54,429 nt of DNA from JAZQHR01 sp045540815 (GCA_045540815.1 JAZQHY010000067.1:1-54429); one strand, 5' to 3'. Counted from the stretch's first letter, positions 6,557-15,369 are shown. Translations and numbers: made by a program. Notes: a model not told the origin generated them from the letters alone.

Positions 6557-7672
6557 ATGAAAAAAGTATTTTTGCTTACGTTGGTATTTGTGTTTGCTAT
6601 AAGCTTTACAGCTTGTGAACCTCCGGTTGAAAAGGCTGAGGTAGTTGAAGAGCCAGAGTTAAGCGTTGTACTGTTTGAATCGGAGTATGGTGAAAGCATT
6701 ATAGCAAAAGGTGAAGAACTTTTCTTCGGCGATTCAAAGTACCTTGCAACCGACCTTGACGGTGATAGAAATACTGAGGAGCTTCAGCTTGGACGAAATG
6801 TTGGCAAGTCATATGCACAGGTTAAGGGGAATGTAAACACTAAGATTGTCGTGAACTCCGCCAGCGGTGAAAGACAGCTCAGAGAGTCGTATTTGGAAGA
6901 AGCTTACGATGAATACGGTGAGCTTAAAAATGAATTTTATGTTCAGCTAACCGCTATAGACCTTGATGGCAACAGTACCAAAGAGGTGGTTGCATCTGTT
7001 GGTAATGGCGAAAGACTTCTTCGTACATCGGTGTTCCGATATACTGCTGGTGAGGAAAATTCGTGCGAATATGTGGGCTTTTTTATGAGTAAGGAAAAGG
7101 TAACGTTTGATGGTGAAAAGTTGTTTGCAGACGGAAACTCATACATATACAAGCGCGGAGACCTTTTTAAAGAAACTGACGGAATTTTAGAAAAAATTGT
7201 GGACGAAAGCTTTACCGACCGAGATATAAAAGAAATAGAAAAAGAAGAACATGCGGACAAGAAAAAACGTGCTGACGAATATTATTTGTCTGTAAGAAAG
7301 GTTCTTAAATATGGTATAAGTACAACATACCGATATGATATTGAAGAACTTTCGAAACGTATATCACAGTATATGTCTGGTTCGAGTAGCTATGATTCGT
7401 GCATAGCAGCGATAAACACCATAAAGAAGAATTTTGACAAGTTTGACACACTTGAAATAGACGAAAAGCTTATGCTTGAAAGTGAGTGGGAAAGGGTGCT
7501 TGGCGATGTGAATTATTGCCGTGAGGAGCTTGCAAAGATTAAATCATTTCTTGACTCCGGTGATACTATGAAGGCGTTCCAAACCGCACAAAGCTCGTTC
7601 TCAAACGACCTTTACGACAGCTGTTCAAGCTTCCAGGAAAAGGTGAAAAATAGACTCGATAGATTGGATTAA
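6557..7672 (+). CDS. predicted lipoprotein with VCBS/FG-GAP-like repeats
   Basis: 371 residues. A lipoprotein signal peptide is visible: Lys-Lys, hydrophobic stretch, then lipobox F-T-A-C with Cys20, so it is probably anchored to the outer face of the membrane. Residues about 70-200 contain acidic 'DLDGDRNTEELQLG' and 'DLDGNSTKEVVAS' motifs, resembling calcium-binding blades of FG-GAP/VCBS-type propellers. Residues about 215-371 are strongly helical and charged, perhaps a coiled coil. No enzyme motif is seen and I do not recognise a named family. It is a single gene with its own promoter; function unknown. Confidence 0.8.
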   Translation: MKKVFLLTLVFVFAISFTACEPPVEKAEVVEEPELSVVLFESEYGESIIAKGEELFFGDSKYLATDLDGDRNTEELQLGRNVGKSYAQVKGNVNTKIVVNSASGERQLRESYLEEAYDEYGELKNEFYVQLTAIDLDGNSTKEVVASVGNGERLLRTSVFRYTAGEENSCEYVGFFMSKEKVTFDGEKLFADGNSYIYKRGDLFKETDGILEKIVDESFTDRDIKEIEKEEHADKKKRADEYYLSVRKVLKYGISTTYRYDIEELSKRISQYMSGSSSYDSCIAAINTIKKNFDKFDTLEIDEKLMLESEWERVLGDVNYCREELAKIKSFLDSGDTMKAFQTAQSSFSNDLYDSCSSFQEKVKNRLDRLD

Positions 7673-7700
7673 ATAATTTCAAAAAAATTCTAAAAAACTA

Positions 7701-7729
7701 TTGCAATTTGTAAATATTTGTGATACACT
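7701..7729 (+). promoter_or_regulatory. rpsB-tsf promoter
   Basis: TTGCAA, 17-nt spacer, TACACT. Confidence 0.65.
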
Positions 7730-7735
7730 ATTATT

Positions 7736-7862
7736 CGCAAAAATACGCACACACTTGGACAAATGCGATATTTGCCCTTTTGACATTGGGGTTTTGCATT
7801 AGGCTTTATTGTCTTTAGTTGGATGATGAGTGTGGAGGTATAAAAATACGGAGGTGAATTAA
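7736..7862 (+). promoter_or_regulatory. structured 5' leader of rpsB, candidate r-protein leader
   Basis: About 127 nt of leader between predicted start and ATG. A long stem can form: GACAA (7758-7762) with TTGTC (7809-7813) and ATGC (7763-7766) with GCAT (7796-7799). It is mutually exclusive with a smaller CAAAT/ATTTG hairpin at 7760-7774. Such leaders often bind the encoded ribosomal protein; this is inferred. Confidence 0.4.
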
Positions 7863-8585
7863 ATGTCAGTTATATCAATGAAACAGTTACTAGAAGCAGG
7901 TGTTCATTTTGGACATCAGACAAGAAGATGGAATCCTAAAATGGCTGAGTACATCTACACAGAAAGAAATGGAATCTACATCATCAATCTTCAGAAAACT
8001 GTAAAGAAAATCGAAGAAGCTTACAGCTTCGTAAAGGAAATCGCTGAAAACGGCGAGGACATCCTATTTGTAGGTACTAAAAAGCAGGCTCAGGAATCTA
8101 TTAAAGAAGAAGCTGAGAGAATCGGTATGTACTATGTAAATGCTAGATGGCTTGGCGGTATGCTTACAAACTTCAAAACTATTCAGAAGAGAATAGCAAG
8201 ACTTAACCAGCTTAGAAAAATGGAAGAAGACGGTACATTCGAACTTCTACCTAAGAAAGAAGTTGGTAAACTTAAACTTGAAATCGAAAAGCTTGACAAA
8301 TACCTTGGCGGTATCAAGGATATGAAAAAGCTTCCAGGCGCTATGTTTATCGTAGACCCACGCAAGGAAAGAATTGCAGTAGCTGAAGCTAAAAAGCTTA
8401 ATATTCCAATCGTAGCTATCGTAGATACAAACTGTGACCCTGACGAAGTAGACTACGTTATCCCTGGTAACGATGATGCTATCAGAGCGGTAAAACTTAT
8501 CTCTTCTACAATCGCAAATGCTGTTATCGAAGGCAGACAGGGCGAGCAGATGGACGCAGCTGAAGAAGAAGCTACTGAAGAATAA
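7863..8585 (+). CDS. rpsB: 30S ribosomal protein S2
   Basis: 240 residues, full length. Begins 'MKQLLEAGVHFGHQTRRWNP', the S2 signature; 'LGGMLTNFKTI' and 'FIVDPRKERIAVAEA' follow, and it ends with an acidic tail. S2 is a late-assembling protein of the small subunit. GGAGGTGA lies 4-5 nt before the ATG. It is co-transcribed with tsf, 25 nt downstream, as in most bacteria, and the pair is closed by a terminator at 9523. Confidence 0.98.
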   Translation: MSVISMKQLLEAGVHFGHQTRRWNPKMAEYIYTERNGIYIINLQKTVKKIEEAYSFVKEIAENGEDILFVGTKKQAQESIKEEAERIGMYYVNARWLGGMLTNFKTIQKRIARLNQLRKMEEDGTFELLPKKEVGKLKLEIEKLDKYLGGIKDMKKLPGAMFIVDPRKERIAVAEAKKLNIPIVAIVDTNCDPDEVDYVIPGNDDAIRAVKLISSTIANAVIEGRQGEQMDAAEEEATEE

Positions 8586-8610
8586 TTAAATATATCGGAG
8601 GAATAAACCA

Positions 8611-9504
8611 ATGTTTACTGCACAGAACGTTAAAGAACTTAGAGAACTTACCGGTTGCGGTATGATGGACTGTAAAAAAGCCCTTACTGAAACAAACGGT
8701 GATATGGATAAAGCTGTAGAGTTCCTTAGAGAAAAAGGTCTTGCTACTGCAGCTAAAAAAGCAGGCAGAGTAGCAGCTGAAGGTATCGTTAAAGCATATG
8801 TTGATGCAAATACAGGCGTTATCGTTGAGGTTAACTCTGAAACTGACTTCGTTGCAAAGAACGAGGAATTCCAGAACTTCGTTACAGAAGTTGCAAAGGC
8901 TATCGCAGAAAATAATCCTGCTGACGTTGAAGCTCTTAAGGCTATAAACGTAAACGGCACAACTATCGGTGATATGCTTACTGAAAAGATTGCAAAAATC
9001 GGTGAAAATATGAACATTAGACGTTTCGTTCGTTTTGAAGGTGCTTGCGTACCTTACATCCACGGCGAAGGTAAAATCGGTGTTCTTGTAAAATTTGATA
9101 CAGATGTTGCTGATAAAGACGGTTTTGCAGAAATGGGTAAAGACGTATGTATGCAGATAGCTGCATTGAACGCTCCGTACCTTTCAAGAGAACAGGTTCC
9201 TGCAGACGTTATTGAAAAAGAAAAAGAAATTCTTATGGCTCAGGCTATCAACGAAGGTAAGCCACAGAACATAGCTGAAAAGATGGTTATGGGAAGAATC
9301 AATAAATACTACAAAGAAAACTGCCTACTTGAGCAGGAATTCGTTAAAGACGGCGACCTTACTATTCAGAAATATGTTGATAAGGTAGCAGCAGAGCTTG
9401 GCGGTAAAATCGCTGTTGTGGACTTCGCAAGAATTGAAAAAGGCGAAGGCATTGAGAAAAAAGAAGACAACTTTGCTGACGAAGTTGCAAGTATGGTTAA
9501 ATAA
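8611..9504 (+). CDS. tsf: elongation factor Ts
   Basis: 297 residues. Nucleotide exchange factor for EF-Tu. The N-terminal UBA-like domain contains 'LRELTGCGMMDCKKAL', and the core has the conserved 'VNSETDFVAKN' motif that contacts EF-Tu. GGAGGAA precedes the ATG. Second gene of the rpsB operon. Confidence 0.98.
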   Translation: MFTAQNVKELRELTGCGMMDCKKALTETNGDMDKAVEFLREKGLATAAKKAGRVAAEGIVKAYVDANTGVIVEVNSETDFVAKNEEFQNFVTEVAKAIAENNPADVEALKAINVNGTTIGDMLTEKIAKIGENMNIRRFVRFEGACVPYIHGEGKIGVLVKFDTDVADKDGFAEMGKDVCMQIAALNAPYLSREQVPADVIEKEKEILMAQAINEGKPQNIAEKMVMGRINKYYKENCLLEQEFVKDGDLTIQKYVDKVAAELGGKIAVVDFARIEKGEGIEKKEDNFADEVASMVK

Positions 9505-9522
9505 TTTAATCAGAATTTTTAT

Positions 9523-9550
9523 GGGAACGGAAAATCCGTTCCCTTTTTTT
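9523..9550 (+). terminator. intrinsic terminator after tsf
   Basis: GGGAACGGA / TCCGTTCCC stem and a run of seven Ts. Separates rpsB-tsf from pyrH; no clear promoter is seen in 9551-9668. Confidence 0.9.
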
Positions 9551-9668
9551 ATAAAATTTTTTATAAATTTTAAAGGAATTTTCCTTTTCTTCGTCGAATA
9601 TATTCCGTTAGGGTAAATGACGCATTTTTGTGTGTTTAAAATACAAATATTATCGGAGGATGTACGCT

Positions 9669-10373
9669 ATGAAACCAAAGTACAAAAGAATACTTTTAAA
9701 AGTAAGCGGTGAAGCACTTGCCGGTGGAAAAGGCACAGGTCTTGACGAAAATACTGTGGGTGCTATAACAGATACTATCAAAGAATGTTCGGATATGGGT
9801 GTAGAGATAGCTATTGTTGTCGGCGGTGGAAACTTCTGGCGCGGAAGAACAGGTGAAAATATGGACAGAACAAGAGCTGACCATATGGGAATGCTTGCTA
9901 CTGTTATAAATGCACTTGCACTTCAGGACGCATTGCTTCAAAGGGGTGTTGACACTCGTGTTCAGACAGGTATTGAAATGCAGAAAATTGCCGAGCCTTA
10001 TATAAGAGGCAGAGCGGTAAGACATCTTGAAAAAGGAAGAGTTGTTATATTTGGCTGCGGTATAGGAAGTCCGTTTTTCTCAACTGATACTGCTGCAGCA
10101 CTCCGAGCTGTTGAGATAGATGCAGAGATTATTCTTCTTGCTAAAAAAGTTGACGGAGTTTACGATTCTGATCCTAATATAAATAAAGATGCAGTGAAGT
10201 TTGATTCACTTACATACATTGATGTGTTAAATAGAGGTCTTGGTGTAATGGACTCTACAGCTACATCGCTTTGTATGGATAATAGCATACCAATCCGTGT
10301 ATTTGGACTAGATAATCCTGATAATATACGCAAAGCGGTTATGGGCGAAGAAATTGGAACTATAGTAGAATAA
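9669..10373 (+). CDS. pyrH: UMP kinase
   Basis: 234 residues of the amino-acid-kinase family; phosphorylates UMP to UDP. Seen: N-terminal 'KRILLKVSGEAL' phosphate loop, 'VVGGGNFWRGR', 'GCGIGSPFFSTDTAAALRAVEI' and 'KKVDGVYDSDP'. The start is the ATG at 9669 with CGGAGG 8-9 nt upstream; an in-frame upstream ATG at 9630 has no ribosome site. It heads the pyrH-frr-uppS-cdsA-dxr-rseP series, 14 nt before frr. Confidence 0.97.
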   Translation: MKPKYKRILLKVSGEALAGGKGTGLDENTVGAITDTIKECSDMGVEIAIVVGGGNFWRGRTGENMDRTRADHMGMLATVINALALQDALLQRGVDTRVQTGIEMQKIAEPYIRGRAVRHLEKGRVVIFGCGIGSPFFSTDTAAALRAVEIDAEIILLAKKVDGVYDSDPNINKDAVKFDSLTYIDVLNRGLGVMDSTATSLCMDNSIPIRVFGLDNPDNIRKAVMGEEIGTIVE

Positions 10374-10387
10374 AGGAGAGATACATT

Positions 10388-10939
10388 ATGGCAAATTATA
10401 CTGAATTTGAAACTAAAATGACAAAATCTATAGCAGCGCTTGAATCTGATTTTGCTGCTATCAGAGCAGGCAGAGCAAATCCTGCAATACTTGACAGGGT
10501 TAGTGTAGAATATTATGGTGTTTCAACACCTATTCCGCAGGTGGGTAATGTATCTGTTCCGGATGCGAGAACTATACTTATTCAACCGTGGGATGCCAGC
10601 ATACTTGGTGATGTTGAAAAGGCGATACTTAAATCGGACATCGGTATCAACCCAAATAACGATGGTAAATCTATCAGACTTAACTTCCCACCGCTTACAG
10701 AGGAGAGAAGAAAAGAAATTGTTAAGGATATCCATAAACGCGGCGAGGAAGCAAAAGTAGCGGTTCGTTCTATTCGTCGTGATGCTATGGAATATTTCAA
10801 AGCACAGAAGAAGGAAGGCGCCGTTACAGAGGACGATCTTAAAGGTATTGAAAAAGATATTCAGAACCTTACAGACAAATACGTTAAAAACGTTGACACC
10901 GCTGTAGCAAATAAGGAAAAAGAAATACTTGAAGTTTGA
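10388..10939 (+). CDS. frr: ribosome recycling factor
   Basis: 183 residues, typical length. With EF-G it splits post-termination ribosomes. Seen: 'AIRAGRANPAILDRVSVEYYG' and 'NFPPLTEERRKEIVKDIHKRGEEAKVAVR', with a final three-helix bundle. AAAGGAGAG precedes the ATG, and it is co-directional and closely spaced with pyrH. Confidence 0.98.
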   Translation: MANYTEFETKMTKSIAALESDFAAIRAGRANPAILDRVSVEYYGVSTPIPQVGNVSVPDARTILIQPWDASILGDVEKAILKSDIGINPNNDGKSIRLNFPPLTEERRKEIVKDIHKRGEEAKVAVRSIRRDAMEYFKAQKKEGAVTEDDLKGIEKDIQNLTDKYVKNVDTAVANKEKEILEV

Positions 10940-10948
10940 TAAAAATTA

Positions 10949-10976
10949 TGCGAGCATTGGGGGTACTCCAATGCTC
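10949..10976 (+). terminator. hairpin after frr, possible weak terminator
   Basis: GAGCATTGG / CCAATGCTC stem (9 bp) without a good T tract. It may stabilise the frr 3' end rather than terminate. The gap 10940-11273 holds this hairpin, a CTCCCTT-type repeat and repeat copy B; there is no gene. Confidence 0.45.
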
Positions 10977-10998
10977 TAATTGCATGGGAAAATATTAA

Positions 10999-11050
10999 GC
11001 CTTCTCCTTGAGGGGAAGGTGGCAAGCCAAAGGCTTGACTGAGGGATTGT
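10999..11050 (+). repeat. free-standing small CTCCCTT-type hairpin repeat
   Basis: Diverged copy: CCTTCTCC / GGGGAAGG stem, GGCAAGCC / GGCTTG stem, then GACTGAGGGATTGT. Lies 13 nt before repeat copy B. Confidence 0.75.
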
Positions 11051-11062
11051 TATATATAATTA

Positions 11063-11257
11063 CAGCCATCATGTATTCCCAAGATAAAAACTACCAATGC
11101 TACTTTTTCTAAATCAGTAGTTTTGTGTATTGGCAGACATCAAGTTCCACAACGAAGGCTCCCTTGTGTAAAGGGAGCTGGCACCGAAGGTGACTGAGGG
11201 ATTGTGCTTTGTCTGCCATCCGCCTGTCCGTTTTTACTTGGAAACACACCATGTCTG
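11063..11257 (+). repeat. 190-bp structured repeat, copy B
   Basis: Full copy (195 bp). It has paired ends, AAAACTAC / GTAGTTTT, GGCAGACA / TGTCTGCC and a core with a nested CTCCCTT hairpin (11156-11205). It ends 16 nt before the uppS ATG, between frr and uppS. Confidence 0.85.
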
Positions 11258-11273
11258 TTCGGGAGTGAACACT

Positions 11274-12020
11274 ATGTTTAAATTCAAAAAACAAAAACAA
11301 AAAATAGATTTAAAAAACCTTCCAAAGCACATTGCCATTATAATGGATGGCAATGGAAGGTGGGCGAAAAAGCGTGGACTTCCCCGTTCAGTAGGGCATC
11401 GTCAGGGTGCGAAAACTCTTGAACGAGTGCTTGACTATGCAAATAACATAGGTATAAAGTACCTAACAGTTTACGCATTTTCCACTGAAAACTGGAAACG
11501 TCCTGACGCAGAGGTAGAAGCACTTATGGAGCTTGTGTGCGAGTACCTTGGAAACTACGACAAACTCCTTGGCGGACGAAACGTAGTTTTAAAAATCATC
11601 GGCACAAGAAAAGGTCTTTCGGATAAGGTGTTAAAGCTTATTGACGAAGCAGAGGAAAAGTCTAAAAACAATACCGGTGCAACTTTATACATAGCGCTTA
11701 ACTATGGCGGACGTGAAGAAATAGTCCACGCGGCAAAGTCGCTTGCGATGGACGTTCGTGATGGCAAGCTGGATGCTGACTCGATTGATGAGGGTGTTTT
11801 TTCATCATACCTGTACTCTGCTAACGTGCCTGACCCCGACTTTATCATAAGACCGTCTGGCGAACTTAGACTTTCTAATTTCCTTTTGTGGCAGTGCGCG
11901 TATAGTGAATTTTGGTTTTCGAATATATGCTGGCCTGATTTTACAGAAGATAAGCTGGAACAGGCAATTATAGATTTTCAAGCTAGAAACAGAAGATACG
12001 GAGGAGTAGACAATGCTTAA
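11274..12020 (+). CDS. uppS: isoprenyl transferase (undecaprenyl-PP synthase)
   Basis: 248 residues. Condenses isopentenyl-PP units onto farnesyl-PP to make the C55 lipid carrier for peptidoglycan. Seen: 'IIMDGNGRWAKKRG' with catalytic Asp25, 'TVYAFSTENWKR', and the C-terminal 'DFIIRPSGELRLSNFLLWQ' and 'LWQCAYSEF' motifs. The start is the ATG at 11274 with GGGAG 7 nt upstream; an in-frame upstream start would encode 28 residues entirely from repeat copy B and is rejected. The 3' end overlaps cdsA by 8 nt. Confidence 0.96.
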   Translation: MFKFKKQKQKIDLKNLPKHIAIIMDGNGRWAKKRGLPRSVGHRQGAKTLERVLDYANNIGIKYLTVYAFSTENWKRPDAEVEALMELVCEYLGNYDKLLGGRNVVLKIIGTRKGLSDKVLKLIDEAEEKSKNNTGATLYIALNYGGREEIVHAAKSLAMDVRDGKLDADSIDEGVFSSYLYSANVPDPDFIIRPSGELRLSNFLLWQCAYSEFWFSNICWPDFTEDKLEQAIIDFQARNRRYGGVDNA

Positions 12021-12828
12021 ACAAAGACTTATAAGCGCATTTATCGGCGCAATATTTGTAATACTTATACTTTTTTCAAACACATTGGTTGTAAGCGCTG
12101 CCATTGCGTTGGTTACATTTATAGCATTAACAGAAATTTATAAATGCCTTGGATATTTCAAGGATAACAAGATGCTTGCTGTAATCGGCTATGTATTCTC
12201 AGCACTCTATATGTGCTTAAACCTTGTATTTGAAGTAAAGCTATTTTTAAATTTTCAGGCAGTAGCATACATTATGGTTCTTTTTGTGTATATGGTGCTT
12301 ACACACGATAAAACCAGCTTTGCTAAAACAGCACAAAGCTTTATGGCAACGGTGTATATTACTGTATGTTTTATGCATATAGTTTTTATTAGACGTGAAA
12401 ATGTAGGATTTTTCCTTATATGGCTTGTATTTCTAACTGCGTGGATGACAGATACATTTGCGTACACATTTGGAATGTTATTCGGCAAACACAAGCTTAT
12501 ACCAAATGTCAGCCCTAAAAAATCTGTTGAGGGAGCTATCGGCGGTGTGGTTGGATGCATAGCGATAAATGTTCTTATTACATACATAGTTTCTGTAAAC
12601 GCAGGGCTTAGAGTTAATTATATAAGCCTTGTTATAATGCTGTTTTTAGCATCAATAGTGTCGCAGTTTGGCGACCTTGCAGCATCGTGCATCAAGCGTG
12701 ACGAAAACATAAAAGACTTTGGTAACATTATGCCTGGTCACGGCGGAATACTAGACAGATGTGACTCTGTGCTGTTTGTAGCACCTTTTATGTACTATTT
12801 TGTGAAATTGTTTGTGGTGCTCTACTAA
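12013..12828 (+). CDS. cdsA: phosphatidate cytidylyltransferase
   Basis: 271-residue integral membrane enzyme making CDP-diacylglycerol from phosphatidate and CTP for phospholipid synthesis. About seven to eight hydrophobic segments. The C-terminal CDS signature is clear: 'SQFGDLAASCIKRDENIKDFGNIMPGHGG' with 'LDRCDS'. The start overlaps the uppS stop, so translation is probably coupled. Confidence 0.95.
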   Translation: MLKQRLISAFIGAIFVILILFSNTLVVSAAIALVTFIALTEIYKCLGYFKDNKMLAVIGYVFSALYMCLNLVFEVKLFLNFQAVAYIMVLFVYMVLTHDKTSFAKTAQSFMATVYITVCFMHIVFIRRENVGFFLIWLVFLTAWMTDTFAYTFGMLFGKHKLIPNVSPKKSVEGAIGGVVGCIAINVLITYIVSVNAGLRVNYISLVIMLFLASIVSQFGDLAASCIKRDENIKDFGNIMPGHGGILDRCDSVLFVAPFMYYFVKLFVVLY

Positions 12829-12837
12829 TAATTAGTA

Positions 12838-12864
12838 AAGCCATCGTGTATTCCAAGGAGAAAC
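12838..12864 (+). repeat. left-end relic of the 190-bp repeat before dxr
   Basis: AGCCATCGTGTATTCCAAGG matches the left end of the repeat family. The usual CCAAGAT has become CCAAGGAG, which now serves as the dxr ribosome site. No right end follows. Confidence 0.6.
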
Positions 12865-12866
12865 TA

Positions 12867-14027
12867 ATGAAAAACATATCAATTCTAGGCTCTACAGGCT
12901 CTATCGGACGTCAAACGCTTGAAGTTGCTGACAAATGCGGACTTCGTGTGCTTGGACTTTCGGCAAATAGCAGTGTAGACCTTTTAGAAGAACAAATACG
13001 AAAATACAATCCGCTTGTCGTGTGCGTTACCGACGAAAAAAGCGCAGATGTTTTAAGAGAAAGGATAAAGGACACAGATACCCGTATCGTTACAGGCACA
13101 GATGGACTGTGCGAGGTAGCGACTATAGATGATGCGGAGATTGTAATTACATCTATCGTTGGTATAGCAGGACTTGTTCCGACTATAGCCGCTATAAACG
13201 CAGGCAAGAACATCGCACTTGCAAACAAGGAAACACTTGTTACCGCTGGAGAAATCATTATGCCGTTAGCGAAGAAAAAGGGCGTAAAAATCCTTCCTGT
13301 TGATTCGGAGCACGGTGCGATATTTCAGGCGTTAAACGGCGAGAATTACGATAGAATAAAGAAGATTATCTTAACCGCATCGGGCGGTCCGTTCTTTGGT
13401 AAAAAACGCGACGAGCTTATTGGCATTACGAAAGAAAATGCGCTTAAGCACCCTAACTGGTCAATGGGAGCGAAGATTACCATAGACAGTGCAACTCTTA
13501 TGAATAAAGGTCTTGAGGTTATCGAGGCAAAGTGGCTTTTTGGCGTTGATGCAGAGGATATCGAGGTGGTAGTCCACAGACAAAGTATCGTTCATTCAGC
13601 AGTTGAGTTTGTGGATAATTCCATCATAGCACAAATGGGTACACCTGATATGCGTCTGCCCATAAGCTATGCGATAAATTATCCCGACAGAGTGCCGTCA
13701 CCTGCCCAGAGCCTTGACTTTTCAAAAATGCTTACACTTACATTTGAAAAGCCTGATATGGAAACATTTAAGTGTCTTGCGCTTGCGTTTCGTGCAATTG
13801 GCGAAGGTAAGACTATGCCTGCGGTGCTAAACGGCGCAAATGAGGCGGCAGTTGAGCTTTTCTTACAGGAGAAAATAGGGTTTTTAGACATTGCCGACCT
13901 TGTCGAATGGGCTATGAATAACCATAAGGTATATACTGACGTGACTTTGGAAAACATACTTGCAAGCGACAAAGAGGCAAGAGAGTATGTTATGAATAAC
14001 TTCAGCCATCGTGTATTCCCAAGATAA
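12867..14027 (+). CDS. dxr: 1-deoxy-D-xylulose 5-phosphate reductoisomerase
   Basis: 386 residues; NADPH-dependent step of the MEP isoprenoid pathway. Seen: NADPH motif 'GSTGSIG' at residues 7-13, metal-binding 'PVDSEHGAIFQ', 'ASGGPFFG' and 'NHPKW'-type 'KHPNWSMGAKITIDSATLMNKG'. The start is the ATG at 12867, with AAGGAG at 12855-12860; a GTG at 12846 lies before the ribosome site. Oddity: the last seven residues (S-H-R-V-F-P-R) and the stop are encoded by repeat copy C, so the natural C terminus was replaced on insertion. Length is still normal and catalytic residues are intact. Feeds the same isoprenoid route as UppS. Confidence 0.96.
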   Translation: MKNISILGSTGSIGRQTLEVADKCGLRVLGLSANSSVDLLEEQIRKYNPLVVCVTDEKSADVLRERIKDTDTRIVTGTDGLCEVATIDDAEIVITSIVGIAGLVPTIAAINAGKNIALANKETLVTAGEIIMPLAKKKGVKILPVDSEHGAIFQALNGENYDRIKKIILTASGGPFFGKKRDELIGITKENALKHPNWSMGAKITIDSATLMNKGLEVIEAKWLFGVDAEDIEVVVHRQSIVHSAVEFVDNSIIAQMGTPDMRLPISYAINYPDRVPSPAQSLDFSKMLTLTFEKPDMETFKCLALAFRAIGEGKTMPAVLNGANEAAVELFLQEKIGFLDIADLVEWAMNNHKVYTDVTLENILASDKEAREYVMNNFSHRVFPR

Positions 14028-14194
14028 AAACTACCAATGCTACTTTTGTTAAAAGAGTAACTTTGCGTATTGGCAGACACCAGATGTAACAATGATGTAG
14101 GGAACGCCCTATGTGGCGTTCCGTTTTAGGAAATGAATTTATTGATTTGTCTGCCGACCGCTGTCCGTTTTTACTTGGAAACACACCATGTCTG
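14003..14194 (+). repeat. 190-bp structured repeat, copy C (overlaps dxr 3' end)
   Basis: Full copy (192 bp). The left end lies in frame in dxr and supplies its stop codon (14025-14027). The right end is 33 nt before rseP. The core carries a GGAACGCC / GGCGTTCC hairpin instead of the CTCCCTT type. GGCAGACA / TGTCTGCC is intact. Confidence 0.85.
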
Positions 14195-14227
14195 TTTTTG
14201 ACACATAAATTTAAAAGGAGTAATTAA

Positions 14228-15250
14228 ATGCTTACAGCAATCTGGGCAATAATAATATTTTCACTTCTCATCACCGTGCACGAGTTCGGTCACTTTATCA
14301 CCGCCAAAAAGGCAGGCATAACTGTGCACGAATTTTCAATCGGTATGGGAAAAGCGGTATGGCAGAAGATGAAAAACGGCACTGTGTACTCGCTTCGAAT
14401 ACTTCCGATAGGTGGATTTGTCAAAATGGAAGGCGAAGAGGGTGACTCGGACGATGAGGGTGCGTTTTGTAACAAAAGTGCTTGGAAACGTTTTATCGTG
14501 CTTTTTGCAGGTGCGTTTATGAACCTTGTTACAGGGTTTGTGCTTTTCGTTATACTCGTTTCTCTATCGTCACCTATTGCATCAACCAGAGTTGGTGAGG
14601 TGCTTCCTGATTATCCATTTTATGCGGCAGGCATAGAGGCAGGCGACCGCATAGTTAAAATTGAAGGTGAAAATTATTCGACAAACGTTAACATATATGG
14701 TGATATAAGTTTTTTTAAATTTAGAAATGGCGATGGTAGTGCGGATATCACGTTTGAGAGGAACGGCGAATATTTCATACGCCACATTGAACAGAAAAAA
14801 GATGCCGAAACAGGTGCATATATATTCGGTTTTGTTCCTGCATCAGAAAGCCTTGGTGTGTGGGGAACGTTAAAAAACGCGTTTTATCAGTCAGTATTTA
14901 CCGTTAAGATGGTTGTTGAATCTTTCGGTATGCTTATAACGGGTCAGGTGCCGATGAGCGATATGGCAGGCCCCGTTGGAATAGTTAAGGAGATAGGCTC
15001 AGCGGCGAAAATGGGAATACTAAACGTATTAAACCTTGCGGCACTTCTGTCAATTAACCTTGGTGTAGCAAACCTACTTCCAATCCCCGCACTTGACGGC
15101 GGACGACTACTTTTCTTGCTGGTTGAAATAATCCGCAGAAAACCTTTAAAAGCTGAACACGAAGGAATGATACACTTTATCGGCTTTGCACTACTTATGC
15201 TACTTATGGTGTTTGTAACTTTCAGTGATATAATGAGATTGTTTGGATAA
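14228..15250 (+). CDS. rseP: RIP metalloprotease RseP (site-2 protease)
   Basis: 340-residue membrane zinc protease that cleaves anti-sigma factors or signal peptides within the membrane. Seen: HEFGH at residues 18-22 in the first helix, the C-terminal 'NLLPIPALDGGR' motif with the third zinc ligand, and a PDZ domain between (about 115-190). AAAAGGAG precedes the ATG. It is the last gene of the pyrH-to-rseP series; the commonly following ispG is absent and a terminator closes the unit. Confidence 0.95.
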   Translation: MLTAIWAIIIFSLLITVHEFGHFITAKKAGITVHEFSIGMGKAVWQKMKNGTVYSLRILPIGGFVKMEGEEGDSDDEGAFCNKSAWKRFIVLFAGAFMNLVTGFVLFVILVSLSSPIASTRVGEVLPDYPFYAAGIEAGDRIVKIEGENYSTNVNIYGDISFFKFRNGDGSADITFERNGEYFIRHIEQKKDAETGAYIFGFVPASESLGVWGTLKNAFYQSVFTVKMVVESFGMLITGQVPMSDMAGPVGIVKEIGSAAKMGILNVLNLAALLSINLGVANLLPIPALDGGRLLFLLVEIIRRKPLKAEHEGMIHFIGFALLMLLMVFVTFSDIMRLFG

Positions 15251-15252
15251 TT

Positions 15253-15282
15253 AAAAAGGAACGATATTTTGTTCCTTTTTTT
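15253..15282 (+). terminator. intrinsic terminator after rseP
   Basis: AAAAAGGAAC / GTTCCTTTTT stem with T run. Confidence 0.9.
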
Positions 15283-15290
15283 ATGTCTCT

Positions 15291-15330
15291 GTCTGCTGTA
15301 TGTTTTTACTTGGAAACACACCCTGCCTTT
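15291..15330 (+). repeat. right-end fragment of the 190-bp repeat
   Basis: GTCTGCTGT, then TTTTTACTTGGAAACACACC. Only the right end survives. It lies between the rseP terminator and the nhaC promoter. Confidence 0.7.
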
Positions 15331-15369
15331 GATTGCCTTATTTTTTATGCAATTATACCGAATAATATG

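Noticed and set aside
11190..11273. N-terminal extension of UppS through repeat copy B
   Set aside because: The extra 28 residues are translated repeat sequence. The ATG at 11274 has a proper ribosome site and gives the family's normal N terminus.
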